DNA from: Porticoccus sp.
Lineage (GTDB): Bacteria; Pseudomonadota; Gammaproteobacteria; Pseudomonadales; Porticoccaceae
DNA length: 16,569 bases
Direction of reading: 5' to 3'
Assembly (NCBI GenBank): GCA_002685455.1
Contig: NYXF01000033.1
Coordinates: forward strand, 25,043 to 41,611
This document shows, one piece after another, positions 7,142 through 15,519 of this stretch. The first letter of the stretch is position 1; every line of letters starts with the position of its first letter. The notes below the pieces were generated by a model. That model was not told where the DNA came from. It made no database searches and saw only the letters and a program-made list of their open reading frames with translations. Both the position numbers and the translations under genes were made by a program.

Positions 7142-7773
7142 GCTCAAAAAAACTCTTGAATATTAGAGTTATAGAAAAGAATAAAGTAGCAACTGATAAT
7201 TTTGTTTTAAACTTTCCTAACGTCATCAGTTCTATCAGAGTAGCACTATCCCCTGTACTTTTGTTTTTGGCTATCCAGCAAAAAGAAAATTTATTTTTAT
7301 GGATATTAGCAGCTTCATTAATAACAGATTTTTTTGATGGTTATTTAGCTAGACATCTGAAACAAGTGACTAAATTTGGTGCAAAACTTGACAGTTGGGC
7401 CGATTTAATAACTTATTCTGTAATGTTATTTGGATTGCTGCTTCTTTGGCCAGCTACTTTTAATAGTGAAGTTATATTCCTGCTTATTGCTTTTAGCAGT
7501 TGGATTGTCCCTCTATTGGTTTGTCAGTCGAGATTTGGTCGATTTCCTGCTTACCATACACTAGCAGCAAAGACGACAGCTATCTTAATCGCTCCAGCAT
7601 ATTTTATAGCAGTAATTTTTGGCAACACCATTTTTCTTAGGGGGGTTTTATTATTTTACATTTGGGTAGCTTTAGAGCAAGTAATAATTACCTCAATTTT
7701 GCCTAGATGGCAAAGCAATATTGCAGGTTTCTGGGTTGCAGCATCAATAGCTAGAAATGAGACTGACACTTAA
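7138..7773 (+). CDS. CDP-alcohol phosphatidyltransferase family membrane enzyme
   Basis: Integral membrane enzyme that joins the phosphatidyl group of a CDP-linked lipid to an alcohol. The family includes phosphatidylglycerophosphate, phosphatidylserine and cardiolipin synthases. The complete signature D-G-x2-A-R-x8-G-x3-D-x3-D is seen with D67, G68, A71, R72, G81, D85 and D89, so the two-metal active site is intact. The 211 residues hold about five or six hydrophobic helices, starting near residue 31 (S-I-R-V-A-L-S-P-V-L-L-F-L-A, the usual first helix before the motif). Its start overlaps the end of rlmB. The alcohol substrate cannot be told from sequence alone. Glycerol-3-phosphate (PgsA-like) is a reasonable first guess, but the canonical pgsA may lie elsewhere, so I give no symbol. 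Confidence 0.88.
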   Translation: MSSKKLLNIRVIEKNKVATDNFVLNFPNVISSIRVALSPVLLFLAIQQKENLFLWILAASLITDFFDGYLARHLKQVTKFGAKLDSWADLITYSVMLFGLLLLWPATFNSEVIFLLIAFSSWIVPLLVCQSRFGRFPAYHTLAAKTTAILIAPAYFIAVIFGNTIFLRGVLLFYIWVALEQVIITSILPRWQSNIAGFWVAASIARNETDT

Positions 7774-7798
7774 ATTTTTCCTATAAGGTTCAAATTTT

Positions 7799-7824
7799 TT
7801 TCAATTTAGTGACTAATTTTGAAA
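7799..7824. repeat. Imperfect dyad after the rnr-rlmB-lipid synthase unit
   Basis: TTTCAA (7799-7804) pairs with TTGAAA (7819-7824), and TTAG with CTAA inside, around a TGA loop with small mismatches. It lies 26 bp after the stop at 7773, where a terminator would be expected, but the stem is AT-rich and no T-run follows. Termination here is therefore uncertain. Confidence 0.25.
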
Positions 7825-7874
7825 TATAAAAGCCCGTGTTTGAGTAAAATTAAATGGAGTCTTTAGATTTATGC

Positions 7875-7903
7875 TTGAAATGCAAAGATTCTGCCCTTAA
7901 AAT
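7875..7903 (+). promoter_or_regulatory. Promoter of the rpsF operon
   Basis: TTGAAA (7875-7880) and TAAAAT (7898-7903) are each one mismatch from the sigma-70 consensus and are spaced by exactly 17 nt. The downstream GCCGTTC is more GC-rich than the surroundings, the kind of discriminator seen at ribosomal promoters under ppGpp/DksA control. Initiation near 7910 gives a leader of about 93 nt that contains the S6:S18-type hairpin. Confidence 0.6.
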
Positions 7904-7951
7904 GCCGTTCTTCTAAATATTTAATTAGTTTCATATATACCAAAACTATAA

Positions 7952-7997
7952 CTCCTTGTTGCATCACAAACGTGAGCAACTAACTACCCGTAAGGAG
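7952..7997 (+). promoter_or_regulatory. S6:S18-type autoregulatory leader of rpsF
   Basis: The outer stem pairs CTCCTT (7952-7957) with AAGGAG (7992-7997), which is the rpsF Shine-Dalgarno itself. The upper stem is GTTGC (7958-7962) with GCAAC (7976-7980), continued past a single bulged A by TCAC (7964-7967) with GTGA (7972-7975), closing an AAAC loop. An 11-nt bulge on the 3' side (7981-7991) contains CCG at 7988-7990. Two stems, a 3'-side CCG bulge and proximity to the ribosome binding site are the known features of the RNA that the S6:S18 complex binds to repress its own operon. The fold is seen directly; the regulation is inferred from that family. Confidence 0.75.
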
Positions 7998-8002
7998 GTA
8001 AA

Positions 8003-8566
8003 ATGCGTCATTACGAAATAGTATTTATGGTTCATCCAGACCAGAGCGACCAAGTTACTGGAATGATCGAACGCTACTCAGCAACCATTAACGAAGGTAG
8101 TGGAAAAGTTCATCGTCTAGAGGACTGGGGGAGAAGACACCTGGCATATCCAATTAATAAAATTCATAAAGCTCATTATGTACTTATGAATATAGAATGT
8201 AGCCAAGATATATTGCAGGAATTAAAAACAAATTTCCGTTATAACGATGCAGTAATAAGAAGTGTAGTTTTTGGTTGCAACGAAGCCATCACTGAAGAAT
8301 CACCCATAGTCAAGGCTGATAAATCTGAACGAAAAGAGCGTTCAATTCCGCCTTCTGAGAAATCAGCTCCTTCAGAAGTACAAGATAAAAATTCAAATTC
8401 TGATTCTGTTGAAGCAACCACAAGCCTGACTGAGACAATAAATGCTGAAGCTGAAGAAACGAAACCCTCAGATGAGCCTTCAGATCTAAAGCCAGAAATC
8501 GATGTTTCAGCAGCAGAAGAGCCAGTAGTAGATACTGACATGCCAGTGGAAGAGGAGGATAAATAA
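8003..8566 (+). CDS. rpsF: 30S ribosomal protein S6 with a long acidic C-terminal tail
   Basis: S6 binds the 30S platform as a heterodimer with S18, next to 16S rRNA helices 22-23. Residues 1 to about 97 are a standard S6 core: [13 protein letters not shown], then [15 protein letters not shown] (39-53) and A-H-Y-V-L-M-N. From about residue 98 a tail of some 90 residues follows. It is rich in Glu, Asp, Ser, Pro, Ala and Thr, has no aromatic residue, carries 25 acidic against 10 basic residues from position 101 on, and ends P-V-E-E-E-D-K. E. coli S6 is about 131 residues with a much shorter tail. The start has a near-perfect Shine-Dalgarno (TAAGGAGG) embedded in the leader hairpin. The stop shares one base with the rpsR start. 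No priB lies between rpsF and rpsR, unlike in enterics. Confidence 0.96.
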   Translation: MRHYEIVFMVHPDQSDQVTGMIERYSATINEGSGKVHRLEDWGRRHLAYPINKIHKAHYVLMNIECSQDILQELKTNFRYNDAVIRSVVFGCNEAITEESPIVKADKSERKERSIPPSEKSAPSEVQDKNSNSDSVEATTSLTETINAEAEETKPSDEPSDLKPEIDVSAAEEPVVDTDMPVEEEDK

Positions 8567-8793
8567 TGGCTAGATTTAATCGACGCCGCAAATTTTGTCG
8601 TTTTAGCGCTAAAGGTGCGGATATAATTGATTATAAGGATCTCGAGATGCTCAAACAGTACATTTCAGAAACTGGAAAAATCACGCCTAGCAGAATTACA
8701 GGGACCAAGGCTAAGTATCAAAGACAACTGTCAAATGCAATTAAGCGCGCTCGTTACTTAGCGTTACTTCCATACACTGACAGCCACGAATAA
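8566..8793 (+). CDS. rpsR: 30S ribosomal protein S18
   Basis: Primary partner of S6 on the 30S platform. Its 75 residues equal the E. coli length, and the protein is collinear with it throughout: [13 protein letters not shown], then I-D-Y-K-D, then [15 protein letters not shown], then [15 protein letters not shown]. The ATG overlaps the rpsF stop (TAATG), so translation is coupled to S6, which suits control of both from one leader. GAGGAGG inside the end of rpsF serves as its ribosome binding site. Confidence 0.98.
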   Translation: MARFNRRRKFCRFSAKGADIIDYKDLEMLKQYISETGKITPSRITGTKAKYQRQLSNAIKRARYLALLPYTDSHE

Positions 8794-8803
8794 GAATTGT
8801 TTG

Positions 8804-9646
8804 ATGCGCGCCTTAGCCGAATTGATTACTAGTGGCCGTACGCAAGCAGCAATAGTCGGCTTTTTCGGTAATATAATACCTCTCGTCTCTCCTGCAGCTG
8901 TATCATTGGTTACCTTAACCAAGGGGCTATCAGAAGGAGCATTGCTTTCACTATATGCGGCAACCCCTCTGATGATAATGATATATGCCAGCGATGCGAA
9001 TACTGTTGTTACTATGCTTTCTATTTTTACAGTAGTCTGTGTCTTACTCGTTTCAAGTATCATGAGACTCAGGTCTTCATGGTCCGAAGCTTTATTTTTT
9101 ATTACAGTATTTAGTGTTATATCGACTGTCTTTACATCAATTTTTTTTAATAGTAGTTTGATAGCTTTAGAAAATATAATTAGTGATTTTTTTGAAAATA
9201 ATCAGCACAATAATGATTTTACATTAGATAGGAATTTCTTACTTGGCATCGCTAGTTATATTATTGCTTTGACCTCGATAGCCTCTTTGATATTGGGACG
9301 ATGGTGGCAAGCAATGCTATTTAACCCAGGTGGTTTTAAGTTAGAGTTCCATCAGTTGAGATTTAGCAGCTCTTTTTCTGTTATCATCCTAATGGGAATG
9401 TTTGCTTGCGAATTTTTTCTAGACGGTCATACAAGTTGGTTCAGCTTATTAAGCTTACCGCTCATGTTAGGTGGAATAGCACTACTTCATTTTAGCGTTA
9501 ATCTTTTTCAGCTAGGTAGTTTTTGGTTGGTAGGATTTTATTTGGCTCTTTTACTTTTGAGTCCTACTAGTATTATTTTAGTCGGGATAGGTTTTTTTGA
9601 TAGCATTTTTAACATACGCCCAAAATTGAGTAGATATGTAAGATAA
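8804..9646 (+). CDS. DUF2232/YybS-like polytopic membrane protein
   Basis: A 280-residue hydrophobic protein with about eight predicted membrane helices, roughly at residues 15-35, 45-62, 68-88, 95-115, 144-166, 188-208, 212-233 and 236-258. The call rests on this topology and on position: related membrane genes (DUF2232, YybS) sit between rpsR and rplI in many bacteria, including pseudomonads. Two polar spots stand out, L-G-R-W-W-Q-A-M-L-F-N-P-G-G-F near the middle and the basic C-terminus. The molecular function of the family is not established. The start is ATG 8804; TTG one codon earlier is possible and no clear Shine-Dalgarno is present. It lies 10 bp after rpsR, so coupling or read-through is likely. 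Confidence 0.75.
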   Translation: MRALAELITSGRTQAAIVGFFGNIIPLVSPAAVSLVTLTKGLSEGALLSLYAATPLMIMIYASDANTVVTMLSIFTVVCVLLVSSIMRLRSSWSEALFFITVFSVISTVFTSIFFNSSLIALENIISDFFENNQHNNDFTLDRNFLLGIASYIIALTSIASLILGRWWQAMLFNPGGFKLEFHQLRFSSSFSVIILMGMFACEFFLDGHTSWFSLLSLPLMLGGIALLHFSVNLFQLGSFWLVGFYLALLLLSPTSIILVGIGFFDSIFNIRPKLSRYVR

Positions 9647-9696
9647 AATTATCAATTTGGTGCAAAAATAGATTTTAACAATAGAGGGTGTTCGAG

Positions 9697-10146
9697 ATGG
9701 ACGTTATTCTTCTTGAAAAAGTTGGAAATTTGGGAGATATTGGAGATAAAGTTAGCGTAAAGGCTGGATTTGGCCGAAATTATTTAATTCCTAATGGAAA
9801 GGCAGTATTTGCTACTGCTGAGAATTTAGTTAGTCTTGAGGCTCGTCGTAAAGAATTAGAAGCAGCCGCATCAGATAGTCTTAAAAAAGCAAAATCAAGA
9901 GCTACAAATATTGAAGCAATCAATTCTATAACTATTGCTGTTAATGCTAGTGAAGAAGGTAAGCTCTTCGGATCTGTTGGAACCAAAGATATTGCCGATA
10001 CAATTATAAAGGCCGGCGTTCAGGTTGAAAAAAGTGAAGTAAGACTCCCTGATGGCTCGATTCGCGAGATAGGTGAATTCGATATTTCTATTCAGGTCCA
10101 CGCCGATGTCACTCAGGTATTAAAGCTAATAATTGTTGCCGAATAA
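9697..10146 (+). CDS. rplI: 50S ribosomal protein L9
   Basis: L9 bridges the large subunit near the L1 stalk to a neighbouring ribosome and helps limit frameshifting. From ATG 9697 it has 149 residues, the E. coli length. It opens [14 protein letters not shown] with the family signature [21 protein letters not shown] (20-40), then the long connecting helix, then the C-terminal rRNA-binding domain with G-K-L-F-G-S-V-G. I reject the in-frame GTG at 9688, because GAGGG (9684-9688) sits at the correct distance only for the ATG at 9697 and L9 proteins begin M-x-V-I-L-L. Confidence 0.97.
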   Translation: MDVILLEKVGNLGDIGDKVSVKAGFGRNYLIPNGKAVFATAENLVSLEARRKELEAAASDSLKKAKSRATNIEAINSITIAVNASEEGKLFGSVGTKDIADTIIKAGVQVEKSEVRLPDGSIREIGEFDISIQVHADVTQVLKLIIVAE

Positions 10147-10192
10147 AACCAACTGTTCACTAGTAAGATAATATCAGTAATAATGAGTTAAT

Positions 10193-10219
10193 TTATGATG
10201 GCTTTAACTACCATCGTGA
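10193..10219 (+). repeat. Hairpin between rplI and dnaB
   Basis: TTATGATGG (10193-10201) pairs with CCATCGTGA (10211-10219), 9 bp including two G-U pairs, with a 9-nt loop. A run of seven T follows, but only after a gap of about 14 nt (10234-10240), so this is not a standard intrinsic terminator. It could reduce read-through from the ribosomal genes into dnaB or protect the upstream 3' end. Confidence 0.4.
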
Positions 10220-10255
10220 TACTCTATTGGGCGTTTTTTTATAGGTGACATTGAC

Positions 10256-11617
10256 ATGGTTAAAAATCCAACCATCGAGGAGAATCAATTACCCCATTCT
10301 GTCGAAGCTGAACAAGCTGTTATTGGTGGATTGATGCTAAATAATGGCTTCTTTGATACAGTTGCAGAATTAGTTGTCGAGTCTGATTTTTTTTCTGAAG
10401 ATCATAGATTGATATTCAACACAATGCGCACGTTATCCTCAGCGCAAAAGCCGCTAGACGTGATTACTTTATCTGAAACACTTGAAAATACTAATAAATT
10501 GGAAGATGTTGGTGGCACAACTTATTTAGTTGAACTCTCAAATAATACACCCAGTTCTTCTAATGTTAAAGCTTATGCCCAAATAGTTTTAGAGCGCTCA
10601 ATAATTAGAAAATTAATACTTGCAGCCACAGACATTGTCAGAAAAGGCCATAACCCTGTTGGTTGGGACAGCAATGAGCTCTTAGCTGATGCAGAAAAAA
10701 AACTTGCCGATATTATAGAGAGCAGGCCCAAACAAAGCGGTTTTAAGCACATCGACGAAGTAATTAAAGAAGCTATTTCGCGCATGGAGCAACTAGCAAA
10801 CAGTAAATCAGAAATTACTGGGCTAAGCACAGGGTTTCTTGATCTTGACAGAATGACCTCAGGTTGGCAGAAGTCTGATTTAATAATTATTGCCGGAAGA
10901 CCCTCGATGGGCAAAACTTCTTTTGCGATGAATATGGTCGAAAGTGCTATTCTCAGTCAAAAAAAACCTGTGCTTGTTTTTAGTATGGAAATGCCAGCTA
11001 ATCAGTTAATGATAAGAATGATGGCTTCAATTGGTAAAATTAATTCTAATAATATGCGGTCTGGCAAGCTAGATGAGGGGGAGTGGTCAAGGCTTTCTAA
11101 GGCCACCAACCGTTTAAAAAATAGGCCTTTATATATCGATGACACTCCGGGAATTTCACCAATTGAGTTAAGAAATAGAGTTCGCCAGCTCGTCCGTGAG
11201 CACGGGGATATCGGCTTAATTATGGTTGATTATCTCCAGTTAATGAATGGAAGTATGCCTACTGAGAACCGCACCAATGAAATTACTCAGATATCTCGCG
11301 AGCTTAAGGCTGTAGCAAGAGAGTTTGATTGTCCAGTTTTGGCATTATCACAACTTAGCAGAAAATGTGAAGAACGAACAAACAAAAGACCTCTTAATTC
11401 AGACCTTCGCGAATCTGGGGCAATTGAACAGGATGCAGATGTTGTTGCGTTTATATATCGCGAAGAGGTCTACGATAAAGATAATCTTGATCTCAAGGGT
11501 ATTGCAGAAATAATTATTGGTAAACAAAGAAATGGACCAATTGGTGATTGTAAGCTTACTTTCCTTGATACGTATACACGATTTGAGAATTATGCCCAAG
11601 AGTATTCCTCCGACTAA
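10256..11617 (+). CDS. dnaB: Replicative DNA helicase DnaB
   Basis: Hexameric 5'-to-3' helicase that drives the replication fork and recruits primase. At 453 residues it is slightly shorter than E. coli DnaB (471), and it contains no intein. The N-terminal domain begins P-H-S-V-E-A-E-Q-A-V-I-G-G-L. The RecA-like domain starts near 195 (T-G-L-S-T-G-F-L-D-L-D). Walker A is G-R-P-S-M-G-K-T (214-221) and Walker B is L-I-M-V-D-Y-L-Q-L-M with D325. The DNA-binding and subunit-contact segment S-Q-L-S-R-K-C-E-E-R follows, then D-L-R-E-S-G-A-I-E-Q-D-A-D. AGGTGA about 7 nt upstream supports the ATG at 10256. rplI-dnaB is a conserved order; the alr gene that follows dnaB in E. coli is replaced here by panC. 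Confidence 0.98.
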   Translation: MVKNPTIEENQLPHSVEAEQAVIGGLMLNNGFFDTVAELVVESDFFSEDHRLIFNTMRTLSSAQKPLDVITLSETLENTNKLEDVGGTTYLVELSNNTPSSSNVKAYAQIVLERSIIRKLILAATDIVRKGHNPVGWDSNELLADAEKKLADIIESRPKQSGFKHIDEVIKEAISRMEQLANSKSEITGLSTGFLDLDRMTSGWQKSDLIIIAGRPSMGKTSFAMNMVESAILSQKKPVLVFSMEMPANQLMIRMMASIGKINSNNMRSGKLDEGEWSRLSKATNRLKNRPLYIDDTPGISPIELRNRVRQLVREHGDIGLIMVDYLQLMNGSMPTENRTNEITQISRELKAVAREFDCPVLALSQLSRKCEERTNKRPLNSDLRESGAIEQDADVVAFIYREEVYDKDNLDLKGIAEIIIGKQRNGPIGDCKLTFLDTYTRFENYAQEYSSD

Positions 11618-11639
11618 TAAGGTTTATTGGTGCCTGTAG

Positions 11640-12488
11640 ATGCAAATTTTTAGAACAATTGCTGGTATCGTACCGGTACTTAATGAATATAAAGCACAGT
11701 GCAAAAAAATTGGTTTTGTGCCAACTATGGGCAATTTACATGATGGACATATCGAATTAATAAAGCTTGCCCAAAAAAATAACGATATAGTGGTTTGTTC
11801 AATTTTTGTTAATGGTCTTCAATTTGGATTAAATGAGGATTGGGATAAATACCCAAGAACTTTCGAAAAGGATTGTAGCAAACTTCAATCCATATCATGT
11901 GAAGTTCTTTTTCATCCAGACGAAAATCAGATGTATCCAAATGGATTAGATTCGCAAACTAAGGTAACCTGCTCTTCAATGACAAATTTTCTTTGTGGTG
12001 CAAGTCGACCAGGCCATTTTGAGGGTGTAACTACTGTGGTCTCTAAACTTTTAAATATCATTCAGCCTAACGAGTTAATTTTGGGCAGGAAAGATTTCCA
12101 ACAGATGGCAATATTACGCCGGATGGTTGAAGATCTTTGCTTTCCGGTTAATATTATCGAAGCAAACATCCATCGTGAAACGGATGGATTAGCCATGAGC
12201 TCTAGGAATTCATTTCTCACAGTTTCTGAGAGAGCTAAGGCATCTCAATTATACAAAAGCTTAAATTGGGTGGTCAAAATGATAAAATTGGGTAATAAAG
12301 ATTTTAATTTTTTACAAAAAGAAGCATCCAAACAAATAAATGAGGCAGGCTTTAGAGTCGATTATGTTTCTGTCTGTAACAGTAAAACTCTTGAAATAGC
12401 TGCAGTTGACGATGTTGAAATTACTGTTCTGGGTGCCATGTATAGTAATTCTGCAAGATTAATTGATAATATTTCCCTAAATAGCTAG
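11640..12488 (+). CDS. panC: Pantothenate synthetase (pantoate--beta-alanine ligase)
   Basis: Cytosolic ligase that condenses pantoate with beta-alanine, using ATP through a pantoyl-adenylate, to give pantothenate for CoA. Its 282 residues match the E. coli length (283). The nucleotidyl-transferase HIGH-type motif is [10 protein letters not shown] (28-37, H34 and H37). K-D-F-Q-Q (151-155) and M-S-S-R-N (186-190) complete the ATP site. Residues 57-63 read V-N-G-L-Q-F-G, with Gly where the family usually has Pro (V-N-P-x-Q-F), a small oddity in the pantoate pocket. An in-frame TAG at 11637-11639 makes ATG 11640 the earliest possible start; no strong Shine-Dalgarno is visible. panD follows after 11 bp. 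Confidence 0.96.
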   Translation: MQIFRTIAGIVPVLNEYKAQCKKIGFVPTMGNLHDGHIELIKLAQKNNDIVVCSIFVNGLQFGLNEDWDKYPRTFEKDCSKLQSISCEVLFHPDENQMYPNGLDSQTKVTCSSMTNFLCGASRPGHFEGVTTVVSKLLNIIQPNELILGRKDFQQMAILRRMVEDLCFPVNIIEANIHRETDGLAMSSRNSFLTVSERAKASQLYKSLNWVVKMIKLGNKDFNFLQKEASKQINEAGFRVDYVSVCNSKTLEIAAVDDVEITVLGAMYSNSARLIDNISLNS

Positions 12489-12499
12489 AGGAACAGAGC

Positions 12500-12880
12500 A
12501 TGTTAAGCACTCTATTAAAAGCCAAGTTACATATGTGTACAATAACTCAGGCAGAGTTGTTGTATGACGGTTCTTGTGCCATAGATTCAAATTTACTTGA
12601 TATTGCCGGATTGCAAGAGTTTGAGCAAATTGATATTTACAATATTAATAATGGCGAGAGACTAACTACATATATTATCAAAGCTGACGCTGGTTCAGGG
12701 ATTATATCAATGAATGGAGCTGCAGCTAGAAAATGTCAAGTAGGTGATCAAATTATTATTGCAGCATACGCACAATATAACCCAGAGGAAGCTGCTGAAC
12801 TTAAACCCAAATTGGTCTACCTCAATAAAGATAATACCGTAAAACGTACCAGTAATTTAATACCTGCTCAAAAGTTATAA
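12500..12880 (+). CDS. panD: Aspartate 1-decarboxylase proenzyme
   Basis: Makes beta-alanine from aspartate, the second substrate of the adjacent PanC. It is a pyruvoyl enzyme: the chain self-cleaves between Gly24 and Ser25 in Y-D-G-S-C-A-I-D, and Ser25 becomes the pyruvoyl group. Supporting sites are K9, the N-G-A-A-A-R motif and the G-D-Q-I-I-I-A strand. Its 126 residues equal the usual length, and cleavage at the canonical position should give a 24-residue beta chain. AGAGGAAC a few bases upstream is a good ribosome binding site. It shares an operon with panC; no panB is in the window. Confidence 0.97.
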   Translation: MLSTLLKAKLHMCTITQAELLYDGSCAIDSNLLDIAGLQEFEQIDIYNINNGERLTTYIIKADAGSGIISMNGAAARKCQVGDQIIIAAYAQYNPEEAAELKPKLVYLNKDNTVKRTSNLIPAQKL

Positions 12881-12973
12881 TAGTAATTCTAAGATCATTT
12901 GATCAAAAAATAAAAAACGGCTTTTGACCTATTGCTTACAAACTTAAACTAATACCACTAATAGGACTTCTTA

Positions 12974-13459
12974 ATGCCCTCATTTGATATTGTCTCAGAA
13001 GTAAAGTCAGAAGAAATTCGCAATGCAACAGAAAACACCGTACGAGAAATAGCCACACGTTTTGATTTTAGAGGGGTAGATGCTGGTGCTGAGTTAAATA
13101 ATGATGAAGTCCTACTATCTGCCGAAGCAGACTTTCAGTGCCAACAACTATTAGATATTTTCCGAAGCAACTTAATAAAAAGAAAAATCGATTCTAAAGC
13201 TATTGATCCAGAAAAAAAACCGCTTCATAGTGGAAAATCTTTTTTTTTGAGGGTGCGATTTACAAAAGGAATTGATCAAGTGGTAGCAAAAAAAATCATT
13301 TATCTAATAAAGAATACAAAATTAAAGATTCAGACGAGCATACAAGGTGATAAATTAAGAGTTACCGGTAAAAATCGAAATGACTTGCAGACAGTTATCG
13401 CTTTAGTGCGTGATGCAGATTTAGGGCAGCCATTTCAGTTCAACAATTTTAGGGATTAA
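12974..13459 (+). CDS. yajQ: YajQ family nucleotide-binding protein (UPF0234)
   Basis: A 161-residue cytosolic protein of two ferredoxin-like folds. Family members bind nucleotides, and a Xanthomonas member acts as a cyclic-di-GMP effector; the role here is unknown. It is collinear with E. coli YajQ: M-P-S-F-D-I-V-S-E-V, then R-F-D-F-R, K-R-K-I-D, H-S-G-K-S-F-F, I-Q-G-D-K-L-R-V-T-G-K-N-R-N-D-L-Q, and the diagnostic C-terminus L-G-Q-P-F-Q-F-N-N-F-R-D. The ATG has AGGA about 8 nt upstream. It starts 93 bp after panD, between panD and acs, where pseudomonads usually have pgi. Confidence 0.95.
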   Translation: MPSFDIVSEVKSEEIRNATENTVREIATRFDFRGVDAGAELNNDEVLLSAEADFQCQQLLDIFRSNLIKRKIDSKAIDPEKKPLHSGKSFFLRVRFTKGIDQVVAKKIIYLIKNTKLKIQTSIQGDKLRVTGKNRNDLQTVIALVRDADLGQPFQFNNFRD

Positions 13460-13480
13460 AAATAAAGGTGAAGCTAAATT

Positions 13481-13496
13481 TTTTATGATCATAAAA
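13481..13496. repeat. Perfect 16-bp palindrome between yajQ and acs
   Basis: TTTTATGATCATAAAA is a perfect palindrome centred 55 bp before the acs start. As DNA it could be an operator for a dimeric regulator of acs. As RNA it would form a 6-bp AT stem with a GATC loop, too weak for a terminator. It is short and AT-rich, so chance is possible. Confidence 0.35.
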
Positions 13497-13543
13497 TTTA
13501 TTACTTGTATCGAAGAATAAAAAATTAGAAGGAGATTAGGGTT

Positions 13544-15481
13544 ATGTCTGATGTAAAAATATACCCTGTGCATAAAAATTTTAAAGAACAGGCCCATATA
13601 GAACTTAAAACTTATAAAAGTATGTACCTTGAGTCTATTGAGAATGGTGATAGCTTTTGGGCTAAGCAAGCCAAAGAGTTTTTAAATTGGGAGCTATCTT
13701 CGAATCATATTAGCTCTTATGATTTTTCTACAGGCCAGGCTTCGTGGTTTTCTGATGGCAAACTAAACGCATCTGTCAATTGTATAGACCGACATTTGCC
13801 AACTAAAGCAAACCAAGCAGCTATTATTTGGGAGGGCGACAACCCTGAAGATAGTGAAACAATTTCTTACCGCAAACTAAGTGATCATGTAAACAAGTTA
13901 TCTAATGCTCTGAGGGCTCGTAATGTCAGGAAGGGGGATAGGGTGTGTATCTATATGCCTATGATCCCTGAAGCATTATATGCAATGTTGGCTTGCGCAC
14001 GTATTGGCGCTATTCATTCAGTCGTATTTGGTGGCTTTTCTCCGGAAGCACTTAAAGATCGTATAATAGATTCTGATTGTAGTGTTGTTATTACTGCTGA
14101 CGAAGGAGTCAGAGGGGGTAAAAAAATACCTTTAAAGGTTAATGCAGATATAGCTTTATCCGTATGCCCTTCAGTTCATACATGTTTTGTTGTGTCTCGT
14201 ACAGAAAGTAAGATTGACTGGGTCGATAAGAGAGATATTTGGTACCACGACGCTATAAAAAATGAAAAAACATATTGCCAACCCGAAACTATGGATGCCG
14301 AGGATCCACTTTTCATTCTCTATACATCCGGTTCGACAGGAAAACCAAAGGGTGTCTTACACACAACCGCAGGATATTTACTTCAAGCTGCTATGACCCA
14401 TAAATATGTTTTTGACTATAAAGATAATGATATTTATTGGTGTACTGCAGATGTTGGTTGGGTTACTGGTCACAGCTATATTGTTTATGGACCACTTTGT
14501 AATGGAGCTACGACTTTAGTATTTGAGGGAGTTCCAACTTATCCTGACGCATCTCGCTTCTGGCAAATTATTGATAAACATAAAGTCTCTATTTTTTATA
14601 CAGCACCAACAGCTATACGCTCATTGCTGGCAGCAGGTAACGATTATGTAAAAAGAACAAATCGTAAATCGCTCCGATTACTTGGAACAGTTGGAGAGCC
14701 AATTAATCCCGAAGCATGGGAATGGTATTACCACATCATCGGTAACTCTAATTGCCCTATAGTTGATACTTGGTGGCAAACCGAAACTGGAGCACATATG
14801 CTTACACCTTTTCCGGGCGTTCACGACATGAAGCCTGGCTGTGCTACTGCTCCATTTTTTGGTATCGAGCCTGCGCTAGTTAATAATGCTGGAGAATTAA
14901 TAGATGGACCTGGGGAGGGAAACTTGGTGATAAAATCTTCATGGCCATCACAAATTCGCGGTGTATATGGTGATATGACTCGATTTAAAGATACATATTT
15001 TAGTACTTTCCCAGGCTACTATTTCACTGGAGACGGAGCCCGTAGAGATAAAGATGGACATTATTGGATCACTGGTAGAGTTGATGATGTTCTTAATATT
15101 TCAGGACATCGAATAGGAACCGCTGAAATAGAGAGCGCGTTAGTCCTGCATGCTGATGTTGCTGAGGCAGCAGTTGTAGGCTGCCCCCATGATATTAAAG
15201 GGCAAGGTATTTATGCATATGTGACACTTATGTCAAATACAAAATTAACCGATGGATTTTATACTGAACTGAGTAATATATGTAAAAAAGAAATAGGCTC
15301 TTTCTCAAAACCAGACTATATCCAGTTATCGCCAGGACTACCAAAGACTCGCTCGGGTAAAATTATGCGGCGTATCTTGAGAAAAATAGCATCAAATGAA
15401 CTTAATAGTTTAGGTGATATGTCAACATTAGCTGACCCATCCATAGTTCGTGATTTAATCGGTAGTAGGTTGAATAAATAG
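13544..15481 (+). CDS. acs: Acetyl-coenzyme A synthetase
   Basis: AMP-forming ligase that converts acetate, ATP and CoA to acetyl-CoA, the high-affinity acetate-scavenging route. The 645 residues compare with 652 in E. coli. The ATP-binding motif is [11 protein letters not shown] (260-270). The acetate-pocket region W-W-Q-T-E-T-G is present, as are [10 protein letters not shown] and the hinge region [13 protein letters not shown]. The C-terminal catalytic lysine is K606 in T-R-S-G-K-I-M-R-R (E. coli K609), the residue inactivated by acetylation in other bacteria. I identified it as acs rather than prpE from the N-terminal and acetate-pocket similarity. AGAAGGAG upstream is a good ribosome binding site. 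It lies near panCD, so CoA synthesis and use are neighbours. Confidence 0.96.
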   Translation: MSDVKIYPVHKNFKEQAHIELKTYKSMYLESIENGDSFWAKQAKEFLNWELSSNHISSYDFSTGQASWFSDGKLNASVNCIDRHLPTKANQAAIIWEGDNPEDSETISYRKLSDHVNKLSNALRARNVRKGDRVCIYMPMIPEALYAMLACARIGAIHSVVFGGFSPEALKDRIIDSDCSVVITADEGVRGGKKIPLKVNADIALSVCPSVHTCFVVSRTESKIDWVDKRDIWYHDAIKNEKTYCQPETMDAEDPLFILYTSGSTGKPKGVLHTTAGYLLQAAMTHKYVFDYKDNDIYWCTADVGWVTGHSYIVYGPLCNGATTLVFEGVPTYPDASRFWQIIDKHKVSIFYTAPTAIRSLLAAGNDYVKRTNRKSLRLLGTVGEPINPEAWEWYYHIIGNSNCPIVDTWWQTETGAHMLTPFPGVHDMKPGCATAPFFGIEPALVNNAGELIDGPGEGNLVIKSSWPSQIRGVYGDMTRFKDTYFSTFPGYYFTGDGARRDKDGHYWITGRVDDVLNISGHRIGTAEIESALVLHADVAEAAVVGCPHDIKGQGIYAYVTLMSNTKLTDGFYTELSNICKKEIGSFSKPDYIQLSPGLPKTRSGKIMRRILRKIASNELNSLGDMSTLADPSIVRDLIGSRLNK

Positions 15482-15488
15482 TTTTAAG

Positions 15489-15498
15489 CTGTTAACAG
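15489..15498. repeat. 10-bp palindrome between acs and the yebC-like gene
   Basis: CTGTTAACAG is a perfect palindrome. In RNA it extends with a G-U and two A-U pairs to a 6-bp stem with a UUAA loop, but only a few U follow. It may be a weak terminator for acs or an operator for the next gene, and I cannot decide between them. Confidence 0.3.
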
Positions 15499-15519
15499 TT
15501 TTAGAGAGGTATTAATGAT

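Noticed and set aside
8239..8541. Minus-strand open frames opposite rpsF
   Set aside because: They are Ser-rich or Leu-rich mirror images of the acidic low-complexity tail of S6, not independent genes.
10892..11420. Possible intein in DnaB at the Walker A or downstream insertion points
   Set aside because: The motifs run continuously and the total length is normal, so no insertion exists.
12924..12950. TTGACC and TAAACT upstream of yajQ as a promoter
   Set aside because: The spacing is 15 nt and the -10 is only a four-of-six match; it is too weak to list.
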